Below the pieces are notes generated by a model that was not told the DNA's origin, made no database searches, and was given only the letters and a program-made list of their open reading frames with translations. Source: Sanguibacter inulinus (GTDB lineage: Bacteria > Actinomycetota > Actinomycetes > Actinomycetales > Cellulomonadaceae). From it: 43,361 bases of DNA. The stretch covers positions 1-43,361 of the forward strand of contig NZ_JACBYE010000038.1 in the NCBI RefSeq assembly GCF_013415325.1. Direction: 5' to 3'. The position numbers and the translations under genes are program-made. Below, piece after piece: positions 23,568 to 34,133 of the stretch (positions within the stretch are counted from its first letter, which is position 1; each line of letters starts with the position of its first letter).

Positions 23568-25174
23568 CGCAGAACCATCTCCTCAGGACAGGCCATGACC
23601 ACAGCTGCGATGTTGTGCAGCGTCGTGGTGCCCCTATCGAGATAGTCGTGCCCCACACCTTCGGCAAGCTTGATCCCATTTATTTCTGCCGACGCGGTCC
23701 CGAGCTCGACCCACCCGTCAGCCGCACTCGGCTGGTATTTGTACCACCCTAGGTTCACTGCTGCTCGGATCGGGTCGTTGTCATTTCTCATCCAATAGCG
23801 GGCGACATCGTCCGGCAGTGTCTTCGCGATTCCAGGCGATCCGTAGGCGACGATGCTGTCGACCTTCCCGTCATCGACCTGAGTGGCGAGCGTCCCGACG
23901 AGCGTGCCGTAAGAGTGCACCCCCAGGGTCACTCTCACCCCGTCGGGAGGATTGTTGCTCGACGCACTCAGCCCCTCAGTGAAAGACCGGAGGCCCGCCT
24001 GTCCTGCTCTCGCAAACGCAGGATTTGCGGAGTCGGGAAACTCGGGCGGTGCGGCGTAGCCAAGCCAAGATACAGTTGCCACGTCAGACCCTCTCACCTT
24101 TCCGACAGACCTCGACATCTCCCGCAGACGCAGCGCTCCAGAATCCATCTTCGCCAGACCACTCTCCACATTTGTCGTCAGCCCACCGACCAGAATCCCG
24201 ACGTACCTCGCCTTGTCGACGTCGCCGATGGCGACAGCTGCCAGCACCTCCGGACCAGTGATGTCGAAGTGCAGCAGCTGACGGCCGCCGCGATCGAGCA
24301 CAGCTCTGACAGAAGCGATCGCGTCGATCCGCTCGTTGAGCTCGTCGCTGCGTCTGCGGTCCGACACGTTGCGTTCGAAGAACCCCATCGCGTCACGCTC
24401 CGCCGTCAGGCGAGCAAGCTCGCGATCGAGCCTCGAACGGTTGGCCGAGTCCCGGACGGCGGCAGGGATACCGTCGAGCCCGCCGATCATCTGCGGCGAG
24501 GTCGTGAGGTACGTCGCCTGCGCCGCTGGCGACAAGCTGGTCCACCACGCGTTCACCTCGGCAGGCGACATGGCGTCGAGCGACGAGCTCGTGAACAGGT
24601 GCCGAGGATCCCACCAACCGTCTCCCGGCCTACCCTCACCCTCTGGCCCTTGCCCCGGCCTCGCGAAGGAGCCCGTCGTCTGGACGGCCGGAGCCACGAT
24701 CCCGTCGAGCACCGCGACGCACTGCTGTCGCGCGTCGTCGAAGTCGCGCTCCAAGGTCGCCACAGACCGCTGGAGCGAGGACTGCTGAGCGCGGAGCGTG
24801 GGCTCGATCCGCCAGTCGGGGCTGGCGGCTGCCGCTCGCGCGAAGACTCCCGCGTCGACGGCGACAGAGTGGTGCCTGGCCTGCAGCGAGCTGATGGCTC
24901 GGGCGTAGTCGTCGAGGGCAACGGTGGCCGACTGCATCGCCCCGGACATCTCAGAGGCCACCTGCCCGACAGGCTCCATCTCCGTGACGAGTCCCGTCGC
25001 GGCCGGCGACTGGTAGACGTCGGTCAGGGCTCTCCACCCGTTCGACACCTGTGCGCCGTCGTCACCGACGCGTCCAGCGGCTCGGCGAAGGTCCACGGCT
25101 CCGTCGGAGATCGCCGACGCGTCCAGAGCCAAGAAACCGCCCTCCCGCAGTCCCACGAGAGAGGCCCTGGTCAC
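23564..25174 (-). CDS. alpha/beta-hydrolase (DUF1023-like) with helical N-terminal domain
   Basis: This 536-residue protein has two parts. The N-terminal half is alpha-helical and WXG100/LXG-like (SAISDGAVDLRRAAGRVGDD, with long heptad-like stretches to about 180). The C-terminal half is an alpha/beta-hydrolase with the nucleophile elbow GVHSYG (Ser about 421), preceded by VATVSWLGYAAP and followed by DSIVAYGSPGI; a late GVGHDYLDRGTTTLHN could supply the catalytic His. This matches DUF1023-type hydrolases. It has no signal peptide, consistent with export by a type VII-like route through a WXG-type partner. The GTG start overlaps the helper gene by four bases. A lipase/esterase-type effector is my preferred reading; substrate is unknown. 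Confidence 0.7.
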   Translation of the reverse strand: MTRASLVGLREGGFLALDASAISDGAVDLRRAAGRVGDDGAQVSNGWRALTDVYQSPAATGLVTEMEPVGQVASEMSGAMQSATVALDDYARAISSLQARHHSVAVDAGVFARAAAASPDWRIEPTLRAQQSSLQRSVATLERDFDDARQQCVAVLDGIVAPAVQTTGSFARPGQGPEGEGRPGDGWWDPRHLFTSSSLDAMSPAEVNAWWTSLSPAAQATYLTTSPQMIGGLDGIPAAVRDSANRSRLDRELARLTAERDAMGFFERNVSDRRRSDELNERIDAIASVRAVLDRGGRQLLHFDITGPEVLAAVAIGDVDKARYVGILVGGLTTNVESGLAKMDSGALRLREMSRSVGKVRGSDVATVSWLGYAAPPEFPDSANPAFARAGQAGLRSFTEGLSASSNNPPDGVRVTLGVHSYGTLVGTLATQVDDGKVDSIVAYGSPGIAKTLPDDVARYWMRNDNDPIRAAVNLGWYKYQPSAADGWVELGTASAEINGIKLAEGVGHDYLDRGTTTLHNIAAVVMACPEEMVLR

Positions 25175-25518
25175 TGCGTGATCCTCGGGGCGAAGCGGCG
25201 GCCGATAACCTCATCGCCCCGCAGGCCGCGATGGAAGCTGCCCGCCATCTCCTCGTCCGTCGAGAGATGGTCCCGGACCACGGCCCGCGCCGTCTCGACC
25301 ACGGCGACGGTCCTGCGATCGACAGCCTCAGCCGACTCGTGCCACCGCTCGTCGAACCGTCGGAGCGCGGCACCGACCACGTCGTCCAGCTGTCCGATCA
25401 CCTGCTCGAGGGTCGCTGCGACCGTCCCGAGCTCGCTGCTCAGCGACCTGGCGTCGGCGTCGGTGCGCGCGATCACCTCGTCTACGCCCGCGCTGTCGAT
25501 CCGCCATCCCACACGCAT
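25171..25518 (-). CDS. WXG100-like small helical protein
   Basis: This 115-residue, nearly all-helical protein lacks a signal peptide. The sequence MRVGWRIDSAGVDEVIART, then a long amphipathic helix TVAATLEQVIGQLDDVVGAA and a second helix, resembles the helical hairpin of WXG100/ESX-type proteins, although the WxG turn itself is not clear (RWHES is at the turn). The ATG has a G-rich stretch five bases upstream. It is the first gene of the overlapping trio and would be the export helper of the hydrolase. No ESX secretion gene is in the window. Confidence 0.55.
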   Translation of the reverse strand: MRVGWRIDSAGVDEVIARTDADARSLSSELGTVAATLEQVIGQLDDVVGAALRRFDERWHESAEAVDRRTVAVVETARAVVRDHLSTDEEMAGSFHRGLRGDEVIGRRFAPRITQ

Positions 25519-25624
25519 GCCGCCCCCTGATCCTGAATGTCCGTTTGAGGGACCTTAGCAGGATTCGGACATTTGGATAGTCAGGGTGTGGATGACCGAC
25601 CGTGGCCCCCTCGCGGCCAGACCA

Positions 25625-26749
25625 TCACAGCAGCTCGTCGAGTCCTCGGTCGTGCAGCTCGGTGACGATCTCCTTGACCTGCTGCGCGCGGGCACGGGTG
25701 GTGACGAGGAGTGCGTCGGGAGTGTCGACGACGACCACGTCATCGAGCCCGAGCACCGTCACGACGCGCTTGCCGCCAGGCACGACGACCGACCCGGCGC
25801 TCTGCACGCGGATCACCAGGCCCGGGTCGCCCAGGACCTTCGAACCCGACCCGTCCTCGGACGGGAGCAGAGCGGCGAGGGAGTTGAAGTCACCCACGTC
25901 GTCCCAGCCGAAGGTCCCGGGCACCACGACCACGCCACCCTTGGCGGCGACAGGCTCGGCGACGGCGTGGTCGATCGCGATCTTCTCGAGGCCGGGCCAC
26001 ACCTCGGCGACGACAGCGTCACGCTCAGGGGTGTCCCAGGCCGCGGCGATGGTCCGCAGGCCGTCGTGGAGCTCGGGACGCTGCTCGGCGAGGTGCGCGA
26101 GCAGCACAGAGGAGCGCGTGATGAACATGCCCGCGTTCCAGCGGTACTCACCCGTCGCGAGATACCGCTTGGCCGTCAGGGCGTCAGGCTTCTCGGTGAA
26201 ACCGAGCACGTGGCGCGCGCTAGGCGCTCCGGAGAGCCCGAGGGCCTCTCCCCCGTGGATGTACCCGAAGGCTGTCGACGGCCGGGAGGCAGCGATCCCG
26301 ATGGTCACCACGTAGCCCTCTTCTGCTGCCGCGATGCCCTCGCGGACAGCCTGCTCAAAGGCGTCCCGCCCGGCGATCACCTGGTCGGCGGCGAAGGACC
26401 CGAGCACCACGTCGCCGTGGCGCTCCTGCAGCACGGCGGCCGCGAGACCGATGGCTGCCATGGAGTCGCGCGGGGAGGTCTCGGTGAGGATGTTCTCGGC
26501 CGGGAGGTCGGGCAGCTGGGCCGCGATCTTCGGCGCATGGGCTGTGCCGGTGACGACGACGATGCCGTCCTGGACAGTCAGCGGCGCGACCCTGTCGACG
26601 GTCGCCTGGATGAGCGAGCGACCGGACCCTGTGAGGTCGTGCAAGAACTTCGGCTCGTCGGCCCTGGACAGCGGCCAGAGCCGGGTCCCGGCTCCGCCTG
26701 CGGGGATCACGGCGTAGAACGGGGTGCTGGGGCTCGACGGAGATGACAT
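25625..26749 (-). CDS. manC: mannose-1-phosphate guanylyltransferase
   Basis: This is a 374-residue nucleotidyltransferase that makes GDP-mannose from mannose-1-phosphate and GTP for glycan and glycolipid synthesis. The N-terminal signature YAVIPAGGAGTRLWPLSRAD and the substrate lysine in EPKFLHDLTG are clear. It is followed by the FAADQVI, GYIHGGEAL, FTEKPD and YRWNAGMF segments expected of ManC/GMP enzymes, and the GTFGWDDVGDF motif near residue 275. The open frame extends 273 bases upstream, but ATG 26749 begins at the conserved N-terminus and has TATGCT six bases before it. It is a single-gene unit. Whether PmmB supplies its substrate is open. Confidence 0.94.
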   Translation of the reverse strand: MSSPSSPSTPFYAVIPAGGAGTRLWPLSRADEPKFLHDLTGSGRSLIQATVDRVAPLTVQDGIVVVTGTAHAPKIAAQLPDLPAENILTETSPRDSMAAIGLAAAVLQERHGDVVLGSFAADQVIAGRDAFEQAVREGIAAAEEGYVVTIGIAASRPSTAFGYIHGGEALGLSGAPSARHVLGFTEKPDALTAKRYLATGEYRWNAGMFITRSSVLLAHLAEQRPELHDGLRTIAAAWDTPERDAVVAEVWPGLEKIAIDHAVAEPVAAKGGVVVVPGTFGWDDVGDFNSLAALLPSEDGSGSKVLGDPGLVIRVQSAGSVVVPGGKRVVTVLGLDDVVVVDTPDALLVTTRARAQQVKEIVTELHDRGLDELL

Positions 26750-26755
26750 GGTCCG

Positions 26756-26761
26756 AGCATA
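26756..26761 (-). promoter_or_regulatory. -10 element of a leaderless promoter for manC
   Basis: On the minus strand TATGCT ends six bases before the ATG at 26749, and no ribosome binding site is present. Confidence 0.6.
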
Positions 26762-26853
26762 GTGACCCGCGTCGCACCTCGACGGCGCTGCGAGCGGGAC
26801 CCGCAGTCGTCTGCGCAGTTCTCCACGGGGCCCTCGACCGGCTCGTCTCGCAG

Positions 26854-26935
26854 AGAGAGATAGATCACATTCGGAGCACCAGTGCTCCGTGCGGGGGCGC
26901 GACGGACCGCACCACCACAGTTCTTTCACTAGAGT
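26854..26935 (+). promoter_or_regulatory. regulatory region of sdhCDAB
   Basis: Three elements precede sdhC. AGAGA-GATAGA-TCACA at 26854-26869 has one good half of a CRP/GlxR site. A palindrome CGGAGCAC-CA-GTGCTCCG lies at 26872-26889. TAGAGT at 26930-26935 is a plausible -10, but no convincing -35 is present. The remaining 26936-27022 stretch is a leader with no gene. Confidence 0.35.
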
Positions 26936-27034
26936 GGACAGCGACAGACGGCGCCAGGTAACGATGCCCGGCACCACAACGGGAGCCCCGGACTCGCCAG
27001 TTCCGCCCCCCTGACTCGCCACAGGAGGCGCTCA

Positions 27035-27415
27035 GTGCCCAGTGCACCTGCCGGCACGTTGTACCGCGGCCGCGAAGGCATGTGGTCGTGGGTCGCGCAT
27101 CGCGTGACCGGCGTGCTGATCTTCTTCTTCCTGCTCGTCCACATCCTCGACACGGCCCTCGTCCGTGTGTCCCCCGAGGCTTACAACGCCGTGATCGGGA
27201 CGTACCAGACGCCCATCATGGGTCTCGGCGAGGCCGGCCTCGTGGCCGCCATCGTCTTCCACGCCTTCAACGGTATCCGCATCATCCTGGTGGACTTCTG
27301 GGTCAAGGGTCCCAAGTACCAGCGCGTGATGCTGTGGGTCGTCATCGGTCTGTTCGTCGTGACCATGGCAGGATTCCTGCCCCGTCACCTCATGCACGTC
27401 TTCGGGGGTAACTGA
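27035..27415 (+). CDS. sdhC: succinate dehydrogenase cytochrome b556 subunit
   Basis: This 126-residue membrane anchor of complex II binds heme b and quinone. The family motif is [23 protein letters not shown], with the His of the first helix region, and three membrane helices follow (about 20-40, 63-85 and 95-115). The GTG has a full AGGAGG six bases upstream (27023-27028), unlike the leaderless genes nearby. Its stop overlaps the sdhD start by one base. It leads the sdhCDAB operon, whose order matches M. tuberculosis Rv3316-Rv3319. Confidence 0.95.
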   Translation: MPSAPAGTLYRGREGMWSWVAHRVTGVLIFFFLLVHILDTALVRVSPEAYNAVIGTYQTPIMGLGEAGLVAAIVFHAFNGIRIILVDFWVKGPKYQRVMLWVVIGLFVVTMAGFLPRHLMHVFGGN

Positions 27416-27864
27416 TGAGCTCCGCACCGGCCATCGCCGACCCGCGCGACAGCTACAAGCGTCAGAAGTCGACGCGCTCGAACTTCGAGCTCTACGGCTG
27501 GGTGTTCATGCGCGGATCGGGCGTCGTCCTGCTCGTGCTGATCTTCGGGCACCTCTTCGTCAACCTCATGGTGGGCGACGGCGTCAACGCCATCGACTTC
27601 GCCTTCGTGGGTGGCAAGTGGGCCTCGCCCTTCTGGCAGATCTGGGACCTGCTCATGCTGTGGCTGGGGATGATGCACGGCACCAACGGTGTCCGCACGA
27701 TCATCAACGACTACGCCGAGCGCCCCCTGGTCCGGATGTGGCTCAAGATCGCCCTCTACACAGCCTTCGTGGCCACGACGGTGCTCGGCACCCTCGTGAT
27801 CTTCACCTTCGAACCGTGCCCGGCCGGCGCCCCCGCCGACCTCGTCGCGTCGTTCTGCAGCTAG
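27415..27864 (+). CDS. sdhD: succinate dehydrogenase hydrophobic membrane anchor subunit
   Basis: This is the 149-residue second membrane subunit of succinate dehydrogenase. A charged N-terminus (about 1-25) is followed by three membrane helices (about 33-55, 73-92 and 108-130). The segment [19 protein letters not shown] holds the candidate heme-ligand His and the conserved Asp-Tyr. Translation is coupled to sdhC (TGATG overlap). The frame ends 44 bases before sdhA. Confidence 0.95.
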   Translation: MSSAPAIADPRDSYKRQKSTRSNFELYGWVFMRGSGVVLLVLIFGHLFVNLMVGDGVNAIDFAFVGGKWASPFWQIWDLLMLWLGMMHGTNGVRTIINDYAERPLVRMWLKIALYTAFVATTVLGTLVIFTFEPCPAGAPADLVASFCS

Positions 27865-27908
27865 TAGTACCCACACCTCATACTCGCCTCGAGGAGGCAT
27901 CGACCCCG

Positions 27909-29746
27909 ATGCAGACCCATCAGTACGACGTCGTGATCGTCGGCGCCGGCGGCGCAGGCATGCGCGCGGCCCTGGAGGCATCCGGCGAAGTCCGCACTGC
28001 CGTGATCTCCAAGCTCTACCCCACCCGCTCGCACACCGGTGCGGCGCAGGGCGGCATGTGCGCCGCCCTCGCCAACGTCGAGGAGGACAACTGGGAGTGG
28101 CACACCTTCGACACGGTCAAGGGTGGTGACTACCTGGTCGACCAGGACGCCGCCGAGATCATGGCGAAGGAGGCCATCGACGCGGTCCTCGACCTCGAGC
28201 GGATGGGCCTGCCCTTCAACAGGACCCCCGAGGGCAAGATCGACCAGCGGCGCTTCGGCGGCCACACGCGCAACCACGGCGAGGCTGCGGTCCGCCGCTC
28301 CTGCTACGCCGCCGACCGCACCGGTCACATGATCCTGCAGACGCTGTACCAGAACTGCGTCAAGCAGGACGTGGAGTTCTTCAACGAGTTCTACGTCCTC
28401 GACCTCATCGTCGACCACGACCTCTCGGCCGGGCACGTCCCGGACGGCGAAGAGGTCAACGCGACAGGCGTGGTCGCCTACGACCTGGCCACGGGCGAGA
28501 TCCACATCTTCCAGGCCAAGGCGATCATCTTCGCGACCGGCGGCGCCGGGAAGATCTACAAGACGACCTCGAACGCCCACACCCTCACCGGTGACGGCAT
28601 GGCCCTCGCGCTGCGCCGCGGGTTCCCCCTCGAGGACATGGAGTTCTTCCAGTTCCACCCGACAGGTCTGGCCGGCCTGGGCATCCTCCTCTCGGAGGCC
28701 GCCCGCGGTGAGGGCGGGATCCTGCGCAACGGTGACGGCGAACGCTTCATGGAGCGTTACGCCCCGACCATCAAGGACCTCGCGCCGCGTGACATCGTCG
28801 CCCGGTCGATGGCCAACGAGGTCCGTGAGGGCCGTGGTGCCGGGCCGAACAAGGACTATGTCCTGCTCGACCTGACCCACCTCGAGCCCGCGCACATCGA
28901 CGCGAAGCTCCCAGACATCACCGAGTTCGCCCGGACCTACCTCGGCATCGAGCCCTACACCGAGCCCGTGCCGGTCTACCCGACCGCGCACTACGCGATG
29001 GGCGGCATCCCGACCAACGTCGACGCCGAGGTCCTGCGCAACAACACCGACGTCGTCCGCGGTCTCTACGCGGCCGGAGAGGTCGCCTGCGTGTCCGTGC
29101 ACGGTTCCAACCGTCTGGGCACCAACTCGCTCCTCGACATCAACGTCTTCGGCAAGCGCGCCGGCCGCACGGCCGCCGCCTACGCCAAGACCGCGACCTT
29201 CCGCGACCTCCCCGAGGACGCTGCCGACTCGGTGATCGCGACCCTCGACGAGATGCGCGGCCGTCCCAGCGGCGAGCGGGTCTCCGACATCCGTCGCGAG
29301 CTGCAGGAGACGATGGACGCGAACGCCCAGGTGTTCCGCACCGAAGACTCGCTGCGCACCTGCCTGGCGGACATCCGCACCCTCCAGGACCGCTACAAGA
29401 ACGTCTCGGTCCAGGACAAGGGCCGCCTGTTCAACACCGACCTGCTCGAGGCCCTCGAGCTCGGCTTCCTCCTCGACATCGCCGAGGTCGTCGTCATCGG
29501 GGCCCTCAACCGGAAGGAGTCCCGCGGCGGTCACTTCCGCGAGGACTTCCCCGACCGTGACGACGAGAAGTTCATGCTGCACACGATGGCGTACAGGCGC
29601 CCGCTCGACGACTCGGCCACGGTCGAGAGCGTCGACGGCACCGAGGGCGTCTTCTCGGAGCAGAGCGTCTTCGACACCTACAAGGTCATGCTCGGCGGCA
29701 AGTCCGTCGTCCAGACCAGGTACGAGCCCATGGAGCGTAAGTACTG

Positions 29747-29747
<1 letters not shown>
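27909..29747 (+). CDS. sdhA: succinate dehydrogenase flavoprotein subunit
   Basis: This is the 612-residue catalytic subunit oxidising succinate to fumarate with covalently bound FAD. Motifs are the Rossmann segment [17 protein letters not shown], the FAD-attachment region [17 protein letters not shown] (His near residue 43), the substrate-site [20 protein letters not shown] with its downstream GGILRN, and [18 protein letters not shown]. The ATG at 27909 has GAGGAG (27891-27896) 12 bases upstream and starts the conserved N-terminus. The frame is open further upstream into sdhD but has no similarity there. The stop overlaps sdhB by one base. Confidence 0.97.
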
Positions 29748-30511
<764 letters not shown>

Positions 30512-30542
30512 GGACCTGCCCGCGCGCAGCGCGTCAGAGCAT

Positions 30543-30582
30543 GCAGAAGAGGTCGGCACCCACGGGTGCCGACCTCTTCTGC
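30543..30582 (+). terminator. terminator of the sdhCDAB operon
   Basis: A 19-bp perfect inverted repeat (30543-30561 with 30564-30582; effectively 18 bp around a CACG loop) lies downstream of sdhB. The gap to the convergent yihY gene (30583-30692) shows nothing else. Confidence 0.9.
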
Positions 30583-30692
30583 GTCTGAGTGCTCTCGCGG
30601 CCGTCCCCGGTCGCTGGACCGGGCGTGCCTTCCACCCCGGTGCGGACCCTGCCCCGGACCGCGGAGCCTGCCAGGCCCAGCCGCTGGGCTGC

Positions 30693-31901
30693 TCAGCCGC
30701 GACGGCGCCCGATCAGGTACCCGCCGACACCGGCGGCAGCGAGGGTCACGAGGCGGCGCCTGACGGTCACCGACGCAGCCTGCACCTCCGCTCGCCGCTC
30801 CTCGGCAGCCGACACCGGCTCCGTCTCACCGGCCCTCGCGCGCTCGATGGCCTGCTCGGCGGCCTCGACGTCCGAGACCTTCTCGAGGAGCTCGAGCGGA
30901 AGGTCTGCGCTGATTGCCGCAGCCGTCAGCAAGATCCTCGCGGACAGGTTGATCCAGATGAGCAGCGTGACGATCGCTGCGAAGGACGCCAGGACCGGGT
31001 TGGTGCTCGCGCTGCTCGCGACCACGGAGGTCCCCAGGAACCTGATGACACCGAAGCCCACAGCAGCCACCACAGCGCCCAGCAGCAGGTCGCGGCGCGG
31101 GGGGTGCACAGCAGACAGCAGGCGGACGATGAGCACGAAGGTGGCGACGTCCACGAGGAAGGCGACCACGAGCCCGAGGACGGGCAGGAAGAAGCGTCCG
31201 GTGCCCTCCAGACCGAGGAGGTCGAGGACCCAGGTGCTCACCGAGCCGACCACGATGCCGATCACGGCCGAGGCCAGGACCGCGATCCCGATGACCACGA
31301 AGCCGCCCAGCTGACGCAGCTTGACCAGCACCGGGTTGCCCACCCCGGGCGGCAGGCCGAACATCGCGCGGACCGACACCTGGACGGCGCCCATGCACGA
31401 GATCGCGGAGACGAGCAGCACGACAACCGAGACGATGCTCGCCACGCTCAGCGAGGTTGAGGTGACGAGGGAGTCTGGGCTGATCAGGCCTGTCGTCTCG
31501 TCACCGGGAGTCGTCTGCAGCATGCCGGGCAGCGCGGAGTTCACCGACTCGATGACCGAGTCGAGCAGCTCGTCGTTCGAGCCGAGGACGCTCATGAACA
31601 CCGTGAACCCGATGGTCAGCCCCGCGAAGACGGAGAAGATGGCCGAATAGGCGATCCCGCCGCAGAGCAGCGCACCGTTGACCTGCCCGTAGCGGGCCAG
31701 AGCACGCGCGAGGCGGGTGGTCTTCCACCAGGCGAGGAGCGCCTGCACACGCTCCATGAGGCTGGGGCTCTGCGCGGAGGCGTCGCGCTCGTCCTCACTG
31801 TCCGCGCGCCGGTCCGTGCCGGACGGTTCGAGGTCCTGCTCCGTCGGCTCCGCCGTCGCGACCTCCCCCGGTCGTCTGATGTCCTTCGAGGTGGTGGTCA
31901 C
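30693..31901 (-). CDS. YihY/BrkB family integral membrane protein
   Basis: This is a 402-residue protein of unknown biochemical role. A hydrophilic, acidic N-terminus (about 1-60) is followed by six membrane helices between about 75 and 320, including GQVNGALLCGGIAYSAIFSV, which is the family signature, and LIWINLSARILLTAAA. The C-terminus is an amphipathic helix followed by a final hydrophobic segment and RRRG. The family is often annotated as a ribonuclease BN relative without evidence for that activity. The GTG has TAGGCT six bases upstream. Its place downstream of trpS and the RNA ligase-like gene matches the Rv3335c-Rv3336c order. Confidence 0.88.
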   Translation of the reverse strand: MTTTSKDIRRPGEVATAEPTEQDLEPSGTDRRADSEDERDASAQSPSLMERVQALLAWWKTTRLARALARYGQVNGALLCGGIAYSAIFSVFAGLTIGFTVFMSVLGSNDELLDSVIESVNSALPGMLQTTPGDETTGLISPDSLVTSTSLSVASIVSVVVLLVSAISCMGAVQVSVRAMFGLPPGVGNPVLVKLRQLGGFVVIGIAVLASAVIGIVVGSVSTWVLDLLGLEGTGRFFLPVLGLVVAFLVDVATFVLIVRLLSAVHPPRRDLLLGAVVAAVGFGVIRFLGTSVVASSASTNPVLASFAAIVTLLIWINLSARILLTAAAISADLPLELLEKVSDVEAAEQAIERARAGETEPVSAAEERRAEVQAASVTVRRRLVTLAAAGVGGYLIGRRRG

Positions 31902-31907
31902 CAGCAG

Positions 31908-31913
31908 AGCCTA
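31908..31913 (-). promoter_or_regulatory. -10 element of a leaderless promoter for yihY
   Basis: On the minus strand TAGGCT ends six bases before the GTG at 31901; the same hexamer and spacing occurs before the LOG-family gene at 42117. Confidence 0.55.
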
Positions 31914-31979
31914 TGAGGTCGGCTGCTCAGCGGCATCCGGGGGCAGCACGGCCGGGCCCCCTCGAGGTCCTGCGAGGTC

Positions 31980-33589
<1,610 letters not shown>

Positions 33590-34132
33590 TCAGGTCGCCT
33601 CGGTGTCGAAGGGTGCGGCCTCCCCGGCAGCCAGGACGGGCTGCGGCTCGGGCCACCGGGCGGCTCCAGCCTGGGCCGTCTGGGCGTCGGACGGACGCTC
33701 CGCACGGACTGCTGCGCTCGCCACCGCGGCAGCAGCGGTCGCAGCACCGACGGCGGTCTCGGCAGCCTGGGTGCCTGCACTCTCCGAGCCCGCGCCGCCG
33801 GCAGGGGCCGGCGTACCGGGAGCCTTCGTGGGGTTCGGCGTCTTCGACATCTTCGGCGGTGTCTTGGGCGTGGGGGGTGTGTCGTCGAGGAGCGCGTCAC
33901 GCACGATCCGTCGTGGGTCGTAACGACGGGGGTCGAGCTGGGCCCAGTCGACGTCGGTGATCTCAGGACCGAGCTCTTCGCTGACCTTTTCCTTGGCGTC
34001 CGCCATGAGCACGCGGGCGCGCTTGACCAGTCCCGCGAGCTGCTCGGCGTACTTGGGCAGGCGCTCGGGCCCGATCACCAGGATGGCGACCACCAAGATG
34101 ATGATGGCCTCTCCGCCGTTGATTCCGAACAC
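33590..34132 (-). CDS. tatB: twin-arginine translocase subunit TatB
   Basis: This 180-residue subunit helps recognise twin-arginine signal peptides on folded proteins. The N-terminal membrane helix is GEAIIILVVAILVIGPERLP, with the conserved Glu-Pro hinge, then the amphipathic helix PKYAEQLAGLVKRARVLMAD. A long Ala/Pro/Thr-rich, probably disordered C-terminus (about 80-180) follows. The GTG start lies one base after the htrA stop, so it is the last gene of the sigE-rseA-htrA-tatB operon, as in M. tuberculosis. Confidence 0.93.
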   Translation of the reverse strand: MFGINGGEAIIILVVAILVIGPERLPKYAEQLAGLVKRARVLMADAKEKVSEELGPEITDVDWAQLDPRRYDPRRIVRDALLDDTPPTPKTPPKMSKTPNPTKAPGTPAPAGGAGSESAGTQAAETAVGAATAAAAVASAAVRAERPSDAQTAQAGAARWPEPQPVLAAGEAAPFDTEAT

Positions 34133-34133
34133 G

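Noticed and set aside
25519-25624. Possible integration site or mobile element beside the effector module
   Set aside because: No tRNA gene, integrase, transposase or flanking direct repeat was found; the lower GC of the module is the only hint of transfer.
27618-27908. Longer sdhA beginning inside sdhD
   Set aside because: The conserved flavoprotein N-terminus starts at 27909 with a ribosome binding site just upstream; the extension is an out-of-frame reading of sdhD.
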